Translations under genes and position numbers: made by a program
The notes under the pieces: generated by a model
Databases searched by the model: none
Told to the model about the DNA's origin: nothing
Seen by the model: only the letters and a program-made list of their open reading frames with translations
Source of the DNA: Actinophytocola sp.
GTDB taxonomy: Bacteria; Actinomycetota; Actinomycetes; Mycobacteriales; Pseudonocardiaceae
Length of the DNA: 53,656 nt
Assembly: GCF_009379765.1 (NCBI RefSeq)
Contig: NZ_WHTD01000040.1
Span: forward strand, 1 to 53,656
Direction of reading: 5' to 3'
Shown: positions 8,585 to 16,503 of the stretch, one piece after another
How positions within the stretch are numbered: the first letter of the stretch is position 1
Layout of the letters: every line of letters starts with the position of its first letter

Positions 8585-9040
8585 ATGACTCCGGAGCACG
8601 AGATCGCGACGCAGCCGACGGTGCGCACGGCCACCGTGGGCCAGCCGATGACCCCGGTGCCCGGCGGCGCCCCCGTCGAGGAGCCGGAACCGGCCGACCC
8701 GCTGGCCAAGGTCACCCTGCGGCCGCGCACCTACGGCGCGGTGCTCGCCGCGGTCGGGCTGGTGCTGGGCCTCCTCCTCGCGATCCTGCCGGTGCACGTC
8801 GCGGGGCTCGACGCCTCTCAGCAGACCAGCGTGAGCTGCGGGAACACCATCGGCGGCGTGGAGACCCCGCTGGTCGGCGCGGACCTCGGCGATGTCGACC
8901 CGACCGTCCTCGCGACCTACGTCGGCACCTGCCAGGACGCGATCAGCACCCGGCTGATGTTCTCCTGGCCGATGTTCTTCGCCGGCATGCTCGCCATCCT
9001 CTGGCTCGGCGTCGTGCGCCGCCCGCTATCGGTCGAGTAG
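8585..9040 (+). CDS. small membrane protein of unknown function
   Basis: This 151-residue protein is not recognised. A Pro/Glu-rich cytoplasmic N terminus (about 1-45) is followed by one hydrophobic segment (YGAVLAAVGLVLGLLLAILPV) and an extracytoplasmic loop with two cysteines (VSCGNTIGG, GTCQDAIS) that could form a disulfide. A second hydrophobic segment (FSWPMFFAGMLAILWLGVV) closes it. The last 15 bases overlap the 3' end of the convergent flavoprotein gene. It may belong with the upstream hydrolase gene, from which it is 58 bases away. Confidence 0.75.
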   Translation: MTPEHEIATQPTVRTATVGQPMTPVPGGAPVEEPEPADPLAKVTLRPRTYGAVLAAVGLVLGLLLAILPVHVAGLDASQQTSVSCGNTIGGVETPLVGADLGDVDPTVLATYVGTCQDAISTRLMFSWPMFFAGMLAILWLGVVRRPLSVE

Positions 9041-10693
9041 CTTCCCCGGGTTCAGCACGCCTTCTGGATCCAGCTCCCGCTTGACCGCGGCCAGCACGTC
9101 CACGCCGAGTGCGCCGATCTCCGCCGGCAGGTACGGCGCGTGGTCGACACCGACCGCGTGGTGGTGCGAGATCGTCCCGAGTGGACCGTTCGCGGAGATC
9201 GCCGCACAGGCCGCAGCCTTGGCCCGGGTCCACTGCCCGAACGGGTCGTCGGCGTCGCGCGGCACGATCGTGGTGAAGTACAGCGACGCGCCGGTCTCGT
9301 AGGCGTGCGAGATGTGGCAGGCCACGATCGGCGTGCGGCCGTGCTCGGTGAGCGAGTCGACGAGCGCCGCACGCACCGCCGACCGCAGTGTGTCCACAGT
9401 GGACCAATAGGTCGCCGTCTCGAGCGTCTCGACGCAGACCCCGGTGTCCATCAGCGCGTCCCGCTGCCGCGGCCCGGCGAACCGGCCGTGCCGCCACTTC
9501 TCCCCCACCGCGGTGCCGACCGGCACCGGCCGCGCGCGGTGCAGCACGCGCAGCGTGGCCTTGCGGCGCGCGGCGATCTCGGCGTCGGACCCGCCCTCCC
9601 AGCCCAGGATCAGCAGGCACGGGTCGAGCACCCCGCGCAGTCGCAGGTACCGGCGCAGCAGCGCGGTCTTCCAGCCGCCGGACAGCGCGAACGCCATGTC
9701 CGTCTCATGTGGGTCCGACAGGCGGGTGACGTCGGCGAGCACCCGGCTCTGGGCGAGCTCGCGCACCGCCTCGGCGCCACGGGTCCAGCCGTCGAGCACG
9801 AAGCCCTCGTAGCGGCGCGCGGTCGGCAGCCGGCGGACCCGCACGGTCACCTCGGTGATCACGCCGAACGTGCCCTCGCTGCCCACGACGAGCTGGCGCA
9901 GGTCCGGGCCGGCCGCCGACGCGGGCGAAACGCCGAGGCGCCACTCACCGCGCGGGGTGGCCATCCGCACGCCCTCGACCATGTCCTCGAACCGCCCGTA
10001 GCCGGCCGAGGCCTGGCCGGCGGAGCGGGTGGCGGCGAACCCGCCGATCGTCGCCCGCTCGAACGACTGCGGCACGTGGCCGAGGGTGAACCCGTGCGCG
10101 GCGAGCAGCCGCTCGGCCTCGGGCGCGACGACGCCGGCCCGCAGCACGGCGAGGCGCGAGACCGGGTCGACCGACACCAGCTCGTCCAGCCGGCACAGGT
10201 CGAGCACCACGACCGACTCCTTGTCGCCGCGCAGCGCCTGCACGCCGCCGACCACCGACGTGCCGCCGCCGAACGGGACCAGGCCGACGCCGTGCTCGGC
10301 ACAGGCCTCGACGACCCGCTGCACCTCGTCGGGGTCCGCCGGCACGACCACCGCGTCCGGGACGGCCAGCTCACCGGTTCCCCTGTGTCGCAACAGGTCC
10401 ACATAGGACAGTCCGCCGGTGCGACCGAGCCGGTCGTCCCGGCCGATGAGCACATGGTCGGATCCGACCACCGACTCGAGCGCCTTTCGCATGGTGTCAG
10501 GGAGCGACGGCTCGCCGACCGCGAGCGCCGAGTCCGGCGCGGCGGGCGTGCTCTGCTCGGTCAGCCCTGTCTTCGAGGCTAGCCAGCGGGCAGCATGAGG
10601 AGGCAGGATGGCATCAGACCCACCGGCCGGCGTCCAACTGCGACGGACGAGATGATCGAGGTGTTCACCGGTGTGGTCCCTGAGTTCGGTCAC
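9026..10693 (-). CDS. FAD-binding oxidase, alkyl-dihydroxyacetonephosphate synthase-like
   Basis: This 555-residue VAO-family flavoprotein has the PP-loop FAD-binding domain PDAVVVPADPDEVQRVVEAC...GVGLVPFGGGTSVVGG. It continues with PQSFERATIGGFAATRSAGQASAGYG and GSEGTFGVITEVTVRV, and ends with EGVLNPGKLL. The closest family is AGPS-like/glycolate oxidase D-like enzymes. In eukaryotes AGPS makes ether lipids; the bacterial role is not settled. The GTG start lies 16 bases from the divergent tetR. In M. tuberculosis the homologous trio Rv2251 (flavoprotein), Rv2250c (TetR) and Rv2249c (glpD1) are neighbours, so the grouping is conserved. A link to glycerol-3-phosphate/DHAP metabolism is inferred from that. 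Confidence 0.85.
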   Translation of the reverse strand: MTELRDHTGEHLDHLVRRSWTPAGGSDAILPPHAARWLASKTGLTEQSTPAAPDSALAVGEPSLPDTMRKALESVVGSDHVLIGRDDRLGRTGGLSYVDLLRHRGTGELAVPDAVVVPADPDEVQRVVEACAEHGVGLVPFGGGTSVVGGVQALRGDKESVVVLDLCRLDELVSVDPVSRLAVLRAGVVAPEAERLLAAHGFTLGHVPQSFERATIGGFAATRSAGQASAGYGRFEDMVEGVRMATPRGEWRLGVSPASAAGPDLRQLVVGSEGTFGVITEVTVRVRRLPTARRYEGFVLDGWTRGAEAVRELAQSRVLADVTRLSDPHETDMAFALSGGWKTALLRRYLRLRGVLDPCLLILGWEGGSDAEIAARRKATLRVLHRARPVPVGTAVGEKWRHGRFAGPRQRDALMDTGVCVETLETATYWSTVDTLRSAVRAALVDSLTEHGRTPIVACHISHAYETGASLYFTTIVPRDADDPFGQWTRAKAAACAAISANGPLGTISHHHAVGVDHAPYLPAEIGALGVDVLAAVKRELDPEGVLNPGKLLDR

Positions 10694-10696
10694 CGG

Positions 10697-10730
10697 TATA
10701 GTGTGACATATGGCGTCGATCCGTCACACT
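10697..10730 (+). promoter_or_regulatory. probable leaderless tetR promoter with AGTGTGAC inverted repeat
   Basis: A good -10 hexamer TATAGT (10697-10702) ends seven bases before the tetR ATG at 10710, the spacing expected for a leaderless transcript. AGTGTGAC (10700-10707) and GTCACACT (10723-10730) form a perfect 8-bp inverted repeat overlapping the -10 and the first codons, a likely autoregulatory operator. It would also cover the start of the divergent flavoprotein gene. Confidence 0.5.
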
Positions 10731-11309
10731 CCGTCACCCAATCGCGTCGCTGACGACGTGTTGCTCGACGCGGCCATGGAGTGCGTGCTGGCGGTCGGCG
10801 TGCGCCGCACCACGCTGAGCGACGTGGCGAGAACCGCCGGGGTCAGCCGGATGACGCTGTACCGGCGGTTTCCGGACGTACGCGGCATGCTGTCCGCGCT
10901 GATCACCCGGGAGTTCGGCAAGGTCCTGGCCGAGGCCGACCGCAGCGCGCGCGACGAGCCGACCGCGCGCGGTCAGCTGGTCGTGGCGTCGGTGCACACG
11001 ATCCGCGCACTCGCCGCCAACCCGTTGATGCACGCGGTGATCGAGCGTGACGCGGAGATGCTGCTGCCCTACATCATGGAGCGGATCGGCACGAGCCAGC
11101 GGATGACCGAGGAGTTCCTGCGCGCGCAGATGGCGGCAGGGCAGCGGGACGGGTCCATCCGGGTGGCCGACCCGGCCGTGCAGGCGCGAACGGTCTTCCT
11201 GCTGCTGCAGCCGTACGTGTTCGCGATCCGCCCGTCGACCTCGGACCTGCCGCTGGACGACCTGCTGGCGGAGCTCGCGCACCTGCTCGACGCGGCGCTG
11301 CGCCCGTGA
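10710..11309 (+). CDS. TetR-family transcriptional regulator
   Basis: This 199-residue regulator has an N-terminal helix-turn-helix: VLLDAAMECVLAVGVRRTTL...DVARTAGVSRMTLYRRFPDV. The ligand-binding domain is all-helical (about 70-199). Its TGA overlaps the GTG of glpD (GTGA at 11306-11309), so the two are coupled, and it is divergent from the flavoprotein gene. Autoregulation through the AGTGTGAC inverted repeat at its own start is likely, with control of both flanking genes. The ligand is unknown; a glycerolipid intermediate is a guess from context. Confidence 0.9.
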   Translation: MASIRHTPSPNRVADDVLLDAAMECVLAVGVRRTTLSDVARTAGVSRMTLYRRFPDVRGMLSALITREFGKVLAEADRSARDEPTARGQLVVASVHTIRALAANPLMHAVIERDAEMLLPYIMERIGTSQRMTEEFLRAQMAAGQRDGSIRVADPAVQARTVFLLLQPYVFAIRPSTSDLPLDDLLAELAHLLDAALRP

Positions 11310-12865
11310 CCACCTCGCCCGGGCACGCATCGTCGCTGAACGCGTCGCGCCGCGCCGCCGAGCTGGACGCCTTGGCCGCGGGCGAGGTCGTCGACCTGCT
11401 GGTGATCGGCGGCGGGGTGACCGGCGCCGGCATCGCGCTGGACGCGGCGGCCCGGGGCCTGTCGGTGGCGCTGGTGGAGGCGCGGGACCTCGCGTTCGGC
11501 ACGTCGCGCTGGTCGAGCAAGCTCGTGCACGGCGGGCTGCGGTACCTGGCGAAGGGCGAGGTGCGGCTGGCGCACGAGAGCGCGGTGGAGCGCGGCATCC
11601 TGATGACCAGGACGGCGCCGCACCTCTCCCGCGCGTTGCCGCAGCTGTTCCCACTGCACGAGCAGATCTCTCGGGGTGGCGCCGGTTTCGTCATGACGGG
11701 CCTGCGGGCGGGCGACGCGCTGCGCCGGGCGGCACGGACGCCGTCCGCGCTGCTGCCGGGCCCGCGCCGGGTGTCCGGCCAGGAGGCGCTCGCGCTGGCC
11801 CCCGGCCTGCGCGCGCGTGGCCTGCGTGGCGGGCTGCTGTCGTTCGACGGCCAGCTGACCGACGACGCCCGGCTCGTGGTGGCACTGGCCAGGACCGCCG
11901 CCGGTCTGGGCGCCCGGATCCTCACCCGGCTGTCGGTCACCACGGCGACCGGCGACGGCGTCGAGGCCCACGACGGCGTGTCGGGGCGGACGGTGTCGCT
12001 GCGGGCGCGCAGCGTGGTGAACGCGGCCGGGGTGTGGGCGGGCTCGCTGGTCGACTCGGTGCGGCTGCGGCCGTCGCTCGGCTCGCACGTCGTGGTCTCC
12101 GGGCAGCGGCTCGGCGTCGCCGGGACGGCACTGACCGTGCCGGTGCCCGGCGAGCGGTCCCGGTTCGTGATCGTGCTGCCGCAACGGAACGGTCTTGTCT
12201 ACATAGGACTAACCGACGAGCCGTTCGATGGTCCCGTCCCGGACGAGCCGGTCGCCCCGGAGTCCGATGTGGACTTCTTGCTGGAGGTCGCGTCGTCCGT
12301 TCTCGAGCGGCCACTCGGCCCGGCGGACGTACTCGGCAGCTATGCCGGGCTGCGGCCACTGCTCGAAGGAACCGGGCGGAGCGCGGACCTGTCCCGCCAG
12401 CACGCCGTGCTCCGCGCGCCGAACGGCGTGCTGACGATCGTGGGCGGAAAGCTGACGACGTACCGGAAGATGGCCGAGGACGCCGTCGACGCGGCCGTCG
12501 CCGCCTCGCTGCCGGCCGGCCCGTCCCGCACCAGGAACCTGCCCCTGGTCGGTGCCGCACCGCGGGCCGAGCTGTCCACTCTGGACGCCTCGGCGCGGCT
12601 CGTGGCGAGCTACGGCACGGAGGCGCCACGGGTGGCCGCACTGGCGGCGCTGGACACCGACCTGGCCGCCCCGGTGGCACCCGACAGCGAGATCACGGCG
12701 GCCGAGGTCGTGTGGGCGGTGCGCCACGAGGGTGCCCTGGACGCCGACGACGTGCTGCACCGCCGTACCCGCATCGGTCTGGTCCGGCCGCACGTCGACG
12801 CGGCCAGGGACCGGGTGACCGACCTGGTCGACCGCGCCCTGTCCGGCCTGGCCCCCACCCCCTGA
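11306..12865 (+). CDS. glpD: glycerol-3-phosphate dehydrogenase, FAD-dependent
   Basis: This 519-residue flavoenzyme of the DAO family should oxidise sn-glycerol-3-phosphate to DHAP and feed electrons to the quinone pool at the membrane. The Rossmann FAD motif is LLVIGGGVTGAGIALDAAARGLSVALVEARD, followed by the family hallmark FGTSRWSSKLVHGGLRYL. SYAGLRPLL and GGKLTTYRKMAEDAVD come later, and a C-terminal GlpD cap domain (AAEVVWAVRHEGALDADDVLHRRTRIGL) completes it. The start is GTG, overlapping the tetR stop. Transcription probably ends at the long hairpin at 12870. Confidence 0.93.
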   Translation: MTTSPGHASSLNASRRAAELDALAAGEVVDLLVIGGGVTGAGIALDAAARGLSVALVEARDLAFGTSRWSSKLVHGGLRYLAKGEVRLAHESAVERGILMTRTAPHLSRALPQLFPLHEQISRGGAGFVMTGLRAGDALRRAARTPSALLPGPRRVSGQEALALAPGLRARGLRGGLLSFDGQLTDDARLVVALARTAAGLGARILTRLSVTTATGDGVEAHDGVSGRTVSLRARSVVNAAGVWAGSLVDSVRLRPSLGSHVVVSGQRLGVAGTALTVPVPGERSRFVIVLPQRNGLVYIGLTDEPFDGPVPDEPVAPESDVDFLLEVASSVLERPLGPADVLGSYAGLRPLLEGTGRSADLSRQHAVLRAPNGVLTIVGGKLTTYRKMAEDAVDAAVAASLPAGPSRTRNLPLVGAAPRAELSTLDASARLVASYGTEAPRVAALAALDTDLAAPVAPDSEITAAEVVWAVRHEGALDADDVLHRRTRIGLVRPHVDAARDRVTDLVDRALSGLAPTP

Positions 12866-12869
12866 CCCG

Positions 12870-12926
12870 ATGCCCTGAACGACGCGCTCGGGGCACTGAA
12901 CGTCCCGAGCGCGTCGTTCAGGGCAT
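12870..12926. terminator. perfect 23-bp hairpin, bidirectional terminator
   Basis: Arms 12870-12892 and 12904-12926 are exact reverse complements (starting ATGCCCTGAACGACGCG) around an 11-base loop. It lies four bases after the glpD stop and 61 bases before the stop of the convergent M15 gene. The loop repeats the CACTGAACG theme of the arm. A 23-bp perfect stem is longer than an ordinary terminator and may be a dispersed repeat. Confidence 0.75.
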
Positions 12927-12987
12927 GCGCCGGGTACGAGACCGGGCCGGCCACCACGTGGGTGACCGGCCCGGAAACGTCGCTCGG

Positions 12988-14427
12988 CTACTGGCCGCCG
13001 TTGGCCTGGCGCAGCCGCTCGGCCACCGCGTTCACCTGCTCGACGGTGCCGTTGATCTCGAAGTGCATCTCGTCGCGGCGGCCCGTGTAGTCGCCGCCCC
13101 AGCGGACCACGTTGTCGACCTCGCCCAGGATCCGGTGGATCTCCTGGGTCTGGGCCGGCGTGAACGTGTTCTGCGCGCCCAGCACGTGCCGGGTCGCGTT
13201 CATGTCGACCGCGGTGGCGCTGGCGTGGTTGGAGATGTCGTTGCTGCCGCGGACGTTGCGCTCCGCCCAGCCCCAGTCGTCGTGCTCGCCCGCGTCGGAG
13301 TTCATGTCGATGTTCTCCACCCGCGAGTTCACCTGGCCGAGCACGTGCATGAGCACGTCACCGGCCGAGCCGTCGGCGACGTTCACCCGGGTGTTCGTGC
13401 CGGGGACGGTCCGCATGCCGCGCGGCGGGTTGACCGACCAGCCGTTCTGCGAGAGCGGGCCGGTCTGGGTGGTGGCCTGGGCCAGCTGGACGTTGTTCTG
13501 CCCGGCGATCTCCGGCTGCTGCCACTGGTACCCGGGCGCGATCTGCTGCGCCTGCGCCTGCGTGACGCCGCCACCGTTGGGGTCGGTGTCGGTGGCCATG
13601 GCCCCGTTGCTGGTCACCTGCGTCGTCGACAGCTGGGTCGGCTGCTGGCCGCTCGCCTTGCCGCCGATCATCTCGACCAGCTGCTTGACCTGCTGAACCA
13701 CCTGCACGACCTGCTGGACGATCTGGATGATCTTCTGCAGTCCCTGGACGAGCTTCTGGATCTCCTGCATCAGCTTGGTGCCGGTCTGCACGGCCTTCTG
13801 CACCGACTGCGCGATACCCATCGCGATGCTCGCGCCGAAGGACAGCCAGGACTTCGACAGCGCCTCGATGCAGATCTGGATGATCTTCTGCACGGCCTCG
13901 CTGATGAGGTCCATGACCGTCTTGCGGGCCGACGCCAGCGCCTGCCCGGCCTGGGTCATCGCCGACGACACGGCCTTGCTGGCCTCGGACAGCGCCGACA
14001 GCCCGTTCGCGTGGTTGGTGCTCGCCGCGCGGTAGCCGTCAGCCGCGGTGCCCGTCCACGCCCGGGTCTGGGTGGTCGCGGCCTGGCGGTACTGGCCCGC
14101 GGTGGCCGACAGGCTGCTCGAGCTGCCGCCCCACGACGACGCCGACGAGGTGATGGCCCCCGGGTCGCCCTGCAGCACGTCGAACGGCTCGCGCAGGAAC
14201 GACACGGCCCCGAGCACCCAGCTCACACCCGCGGAGCCGATCGCGCCGAGCGGGTCGCCGCTGATGCCGATGACGTCCATCGCGACCTTGGTCACGCCGA
14301 GGCCCGCGGAGAGCCAGTCACCGCTGTCGATGGCGTTCGCGGTGGTCCGGATGTCGTTGAACAGTGCCTCGCCGCTGTTCTGCGTCGTGCCGCTCGTCGG
14401 GGCGACGAGAGTGTCACCGGTGGTCAT
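12988..14427 (-). CDS. type VII secretion-like protein with C-terminal M15 peptidase domain
   Basis: This 479-residue protein has no Sec signal. Residues 1-230 form a helical, Ala/Ser-rich WXG100/LXG-like region containing SWGGSSSSL and AWTGTAADGYRAA (WxG motifs) with coiled-coil stretches. Residues 230-300 are a Gln/Val-rich coil (IQIVQQVVQVVQQVKQL). The C-terminal ~110 residues match a peptidase M15 fold, with zinc ligands His401 and Asp408 in SNHASATAVD and His455 in DEMHFEI, and Asp452 as probable base. Such D,D-carboxypeptidase/L,D-endopeptidase domains cut peptidoglycan stem peptides. The ATG at 14427 overlaps the stop of a micro-ORF (ATGA). It is last in an operon with YbaB and EspC-like genes. 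Confidence 0.8.
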   Translation of the reverse strand: MTTGDTLVAPTSGTTQNSGEALFNDIRTTANAIDSGDWLSAGLGVTKVAMDVIGISGDPLGAIGSAGVSWVLGAVSFLREPFDVLQGDPGAITSSASSWGGSSSSLSATAGQYRQAATTQTRAWTGTAADGYRAASTNHANGLSALSEASKAVSSAMTQAGQALASARKTVMDLISEAVQKIIQICIEALSKSWLSFGASIAMGIAQSVQKAVQTGTKLMQEIQKLVQGLQKIIQIVQQVVQVVQQVKQLVEMIGGKASGQQPTQLSTTQVTSNGAMATDTDPNGGGVTQAQAQQIAPGYQWQQPEIAGQNNVQLAQATTQTGPLSQNGWSVNPPRGMRTVPGTNTRVNVADGSAGDVLMHVLGQVNSRVENIDMNSDAGEHDDWGWAERNVRGSNDISNHASATAVDMNATRHVLGAQNTFTPAQTQEIHRILGEVDNVVRWGGDYTGRRDEMHFEINGTVEQVNAVAERLRQANGGQ

Positions 14428-14507
14428 GCTGTGACACCTGCCTCGCTCCGCTCGGCGTGGACAGCATTCGCACGAAGCAACGTGGTTACGCTGGTCAGTC
14501 GGCTCAT
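14424..14507 (-). CDS. 27-residue micro-ORF, second of a tandem pair
   Basis: It reads MSRLTSVTTLLRANAVHAER followed by SEAGVTA, 27 residues. Its ATG overlaps the stop of the previous micro-ORF and its TGA overlaps the ATG of the M15-domain gene, both as ATGA. Inside its last codons GAGGCAGGTG lies about seven bases before the next ATG, so the micro-ORF carries the ribosome site for the downstream gene. It probably arose by tandem duplication of the RBS-start region. Whether the peptide itself does anything is unknown; a role in translational coupling is more likely. Confidence 0.5.
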   Translation of the reverse strand: MSRLTSVTTLLRANAVHAERSEAGVTA

Positions 14508-14583
14508 GCTGTAACACCTGCCTCGCTCCGCTCGGCGTGAACGGCATTCGCGCGAAGCAACGTGGTTGCGTCATACAGTCGGC
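14424..14583. repeat. 80-bp tandem duplication
   Basis: Two copies, 14424-14503 and 14504-14583, follow each other with no gap; each begins at TCATGCTGT and ends at CAGTCGGC on the plus strand. They share the block CCTCGCTCCGCTCGGCGTG and differ at about a dozen positions. The 80-base period is not a multiple of three, which is exactly what an ATGA-to-ATGA unit (84 bases minus a 4-base overlap) requires. Confidence 0.9.
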
Positions 14584-14587
14584 TCAT
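14504..14587 (-). CDS. 27-residue micro-ORF, first of a tandem pair
   Basis: It reads MSRLYDATTLLRANAVHAER followed by SEAGVTA. Its ATG overlaps the TGA of the EspC-like gene (ATGA at 14584-14587) and its own TGA overlaps the next micro-ORF. It differs from its twin in the YDA/TSV triplet only, while third-position changes elsewhere are silent (GCC/GCT, GTT/GTC, CGC/CGT). That pattern of silent differences hints at selection on the peptide or on reading-frame continuity, but the sample is tiny. Confidence 0.5.
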   Translation of the reverse strand: MSRLYDATTLLRANAVHAERSEAGVTA

Positions 14588-14907
14588 GCCTGGGGCCCCC
14601 CGGTCGGCACGGCCTTGTCGAACAGCGACGCGTGCCGGTCGTCGATGGCCTGGTAGGCGTCCGCGACCTGGGTCAGCCCGGACTCGACCTGGTCGACCGT
14701 CTGGCTCGCGCGGTCGATGCCCTGCCGCAGGTCGTTGCAGGCCTGGGTGATCGCGGACGCGAAGAACTGTCCGATCTGGCCGAACGCGCCGCCGCCGACC
14801 GAGTCCTGCGCGCTGCTGGAGGCCGAGCGCACCTGCGCCGCCACGGTGGTCACCGTGGTGGCGTGGGCTCGCACCTCCCCGATGCTGACGTTGAAACCTG
14901 TGCCCAT
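14584..14907 (-). CDS. EspC-like/WXG100-type type VII secretion target
   Basis: This 107-residue, all-helical protein starts MGTGFNVSIGEVRAHATTVTTVAAQV and ends in a flexible Gly/Pro tail. The pattern of two long helices separated by GGGAFGQIGQFF matches the ESX-1 EspC-like family (PF10824), small proteins exported as dimers or partners by type VII systems. No Sec signal is present. It sits between a YbaB-like gene and the M15-domain gene, and is probably a co-secretion partner or targeting helper for the latter. No ESX core genes (eccB, eccC, eccD, mycP) are in the window, so export would use a system encoded elsewhere. Confidence 0.8.
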   Translation of the reverse strand: MGTGFNVSIGEVRAHATTVTTVAAQVRSASSSAQDSVGGGAFGQIGQFFASAITQACNDLRQGIDRASQTVDQVESGLTQVADAYQAIDDRHASLFDKAVPTGGPQA

Positions 14908-14970
14908 GGGGATCCGCCGATCATTCGTCGAAACTCGATGCCCCCGGTCCGACCCGACCAGGGGCCGACA

Positions 14971-15441
14971 TCACTTGAACACTTCTGGTGGGTTGTCGAA
15001 GTACTCGTCGTCGGGTCGCTTGTCCCGGTGCGCCTCGATGTTGAAGACGTCGCCCTTGCCATCACCGGCATAGCCCTCGGGCAGGTGCTCCTTGACCGCC
15101 TCCAGCGCGGCACCCTCACCCACGAACTTCGTCATCACGTCGACGACCTGCGCGCCCATCTCCCGCTGCGCCTGCCGCGTGGTCTCGAGGATCACCCGGG
15201 CGAGGTGCTCGGGCTCGAAGTCCCGTACCCCGGGCCGAAGGACGAGGTCGGCCATCGCGCCGCTGGCGTTCACCCTGACGGTCACCTCGCCGTCCTGCGA
15301 AGTGGCCGAGCCACCAGCCGTCTTGAGCGCCTTCTCGGCCTTCTCGGCCTTCTGCGCCGCGTCCTGCAACTTCTCGTCGTACTGCGCGAACCACTTATCC
15401 GGGTCCATGCCCTCGCCACTCCGCTGGTCTTGCTGGATCAT
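14971..15441 (-). CDS. YbaB/EbfC-family nucleoid-associated protein
   Basis: This protein has 156 residues. Its core (WFAQYDEKLQDAAQKAEKAEKALKTAGGSATSQDGEVTVRVNASGAMADLVLRPGVRDF) is the YbaB fold: a long helix followed by a beta-sheet beginning GEVTVRVNASG. YbaB-like genes often head actinobacterial cassettes with WXG100-type proteins. ATG 15441 has CAGGA seven bases upstream; ATG 15408 (MDPDKWF) is an alternative with GGAG ten bases upstream and may be the real start. It is first of an apparent minus-strand operon with the EspC-like and M15-domain genes. Confidence 0.82.
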   Translation of the reverse strand: MIQQDQRSGEGMDPDKWFAQYDEKLQDAAQKAEKAEKALKTAGGSATSQDGEVTVRVNASGAMADLVLRPGVRDFEPEHLARVILETTRQAQREMGAQVVDVMTKFVGEGAALEAVKEHLPEGYAGDGKGDVFNIEAHRDKRPDDEYFDNPPEVFK

Positions 15442-15597
15442 GACTGCATCCTGGCGGGAACATACGCCGAAGGAGACCGCCGAAGGTCGTAGTTTGGCGA
15501 ACAATTTTCAAAGGTAATCCGTCGCGGACGCCCGGTAATCATGCGTGGTCGGCGGGCCTGGATACTGTTGCAGCTAGGTCATTCGAGGAGGGCAGGC

Positions 15598-16503
15598 GTG
15601 CCACCAGCGGTACTGGAGGTGGACCGGGTCGCCAAGCGCTACGGCACCGTCGTGGCCTGCGCGGACGTCAGCTTCACCGTCGCCCCCGGCGAGCTGTTCG
15701 GGTTCGTCGGCAGCAACGGCGCCGGCAAGACCACGATCCTGCGCATCGTGCTGGGGGTGCTCGCGCCGGACGCGGGCCAGGTACGCCTCGGCGGTGCGCC
15801 CATCACGCTGGCCGCCCGCCGCCGGATCGGCTACCTGCCGGAGGAGCGCGGGCTCTACCCGCGGATGCGGGTCCACGAACACCTCGTCTACCTGGGCGAA
15901 CTGCACGGCATCGAGGTCAACGAGGCCCACCGGGCGGCCGACTACTGGATCGCCAGGCTGGGCCTGCGCGACCGGCGCGACGACCAGATCCAGCGGCTCA
16001 GCCTCGGCAACCAGCAGCGCGTGCAGCTCGCCGCGGCACTGGTGCATGATCCGGATGTGCTGGTACTCGACGAGCCGTTCTCCGGGCTGGACCCGGTCGC
16101 GATGGACACGCTGAGCGAGGTGCTGCGCGAACGGGCCGCGGCCGGTGCGCCGGTGCTGTTCTCCAGCCACCAGCTCGACCTCGTGGAGCGGCTCTGCGAC
16201 CGGATCGGCATCATCCAGAATGGACGGATGATCGCCGTCGGCACGGTCGACGAGCTGAGCGCGGACGGGCGCTACGAGCTGCTCGTGGACGCGCCGCACG
16301 CACCACCGGGGTGGGCGGACTCCCTGCCAGGTGTGGAAGTTCTCGAAGTCCACAATGGACGAACGAGACTGCACCTGCGGAACGGCACCGACGACCAGGC
16401 CGTGCTCACCGCGGCACTCGCCACCGGTCCGGTGCGCGAGTTCACCCGGGTGCGGCCCACTCTCGCCGAGCTGTACCGGGACGTGGTGCGCAGTGAGCGG
16501 TAG
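15598..16503 (+). CDS. ABC transporter ATP-binding protein (NatA-like)
   Basis: This 301-residue ATPase has Walker A GSNGAGKTTIL, signature LSLGNQQRVQLAAAL, Walker B VLVLDEPFSGLDP and H-loop FSSHQLDLV. A C-terminal DUF4162 domain (from about 215) ends in RPTLAELYRDVV. This arrangement is typical of NatA-type ATPases pairing with an ABC-2 permease for Na+ or drug efflux. The GTG at 15598 follows GAGGAGGG, which decides the start over upstream candidates. It overlaps the permease gene by 11 bases. No regulator is adjacent. Confidence 0.9.
   Translation: MPPAVLEVDRVAKRYGTVVACADVSFTVAPGELFGFVGSNGAGKTTILRIVLGVLAPDAGQVRLGGAPITLAARRRIGYLPEERGLYPRMRVHEHLVYLGELHGIEVNEAHRAADYWIARLGLRDRRDDQIQRLSLGNQQRVQLAAALVHDPDVLVLDEPFSGLDPVAMDTLSEVLRERAAAGAPVLFSSHQLDLVERLCDRIGIIQNGRMIAVGTVDELSADGRYELLVDAPHAPPGWADSLPGVEVLEVHNGRTRLHLRNGTDDQAVLTAALATGPVREFTRVRPTLAELYRDVVRSER

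Noticed and set aside
12988..15441. Complete ESX secretion locus
   Set aside because: Only substrate-like genes and a YbaB gene are present; no EccB, EccC, EccD, EccE or MycP homologues were found.
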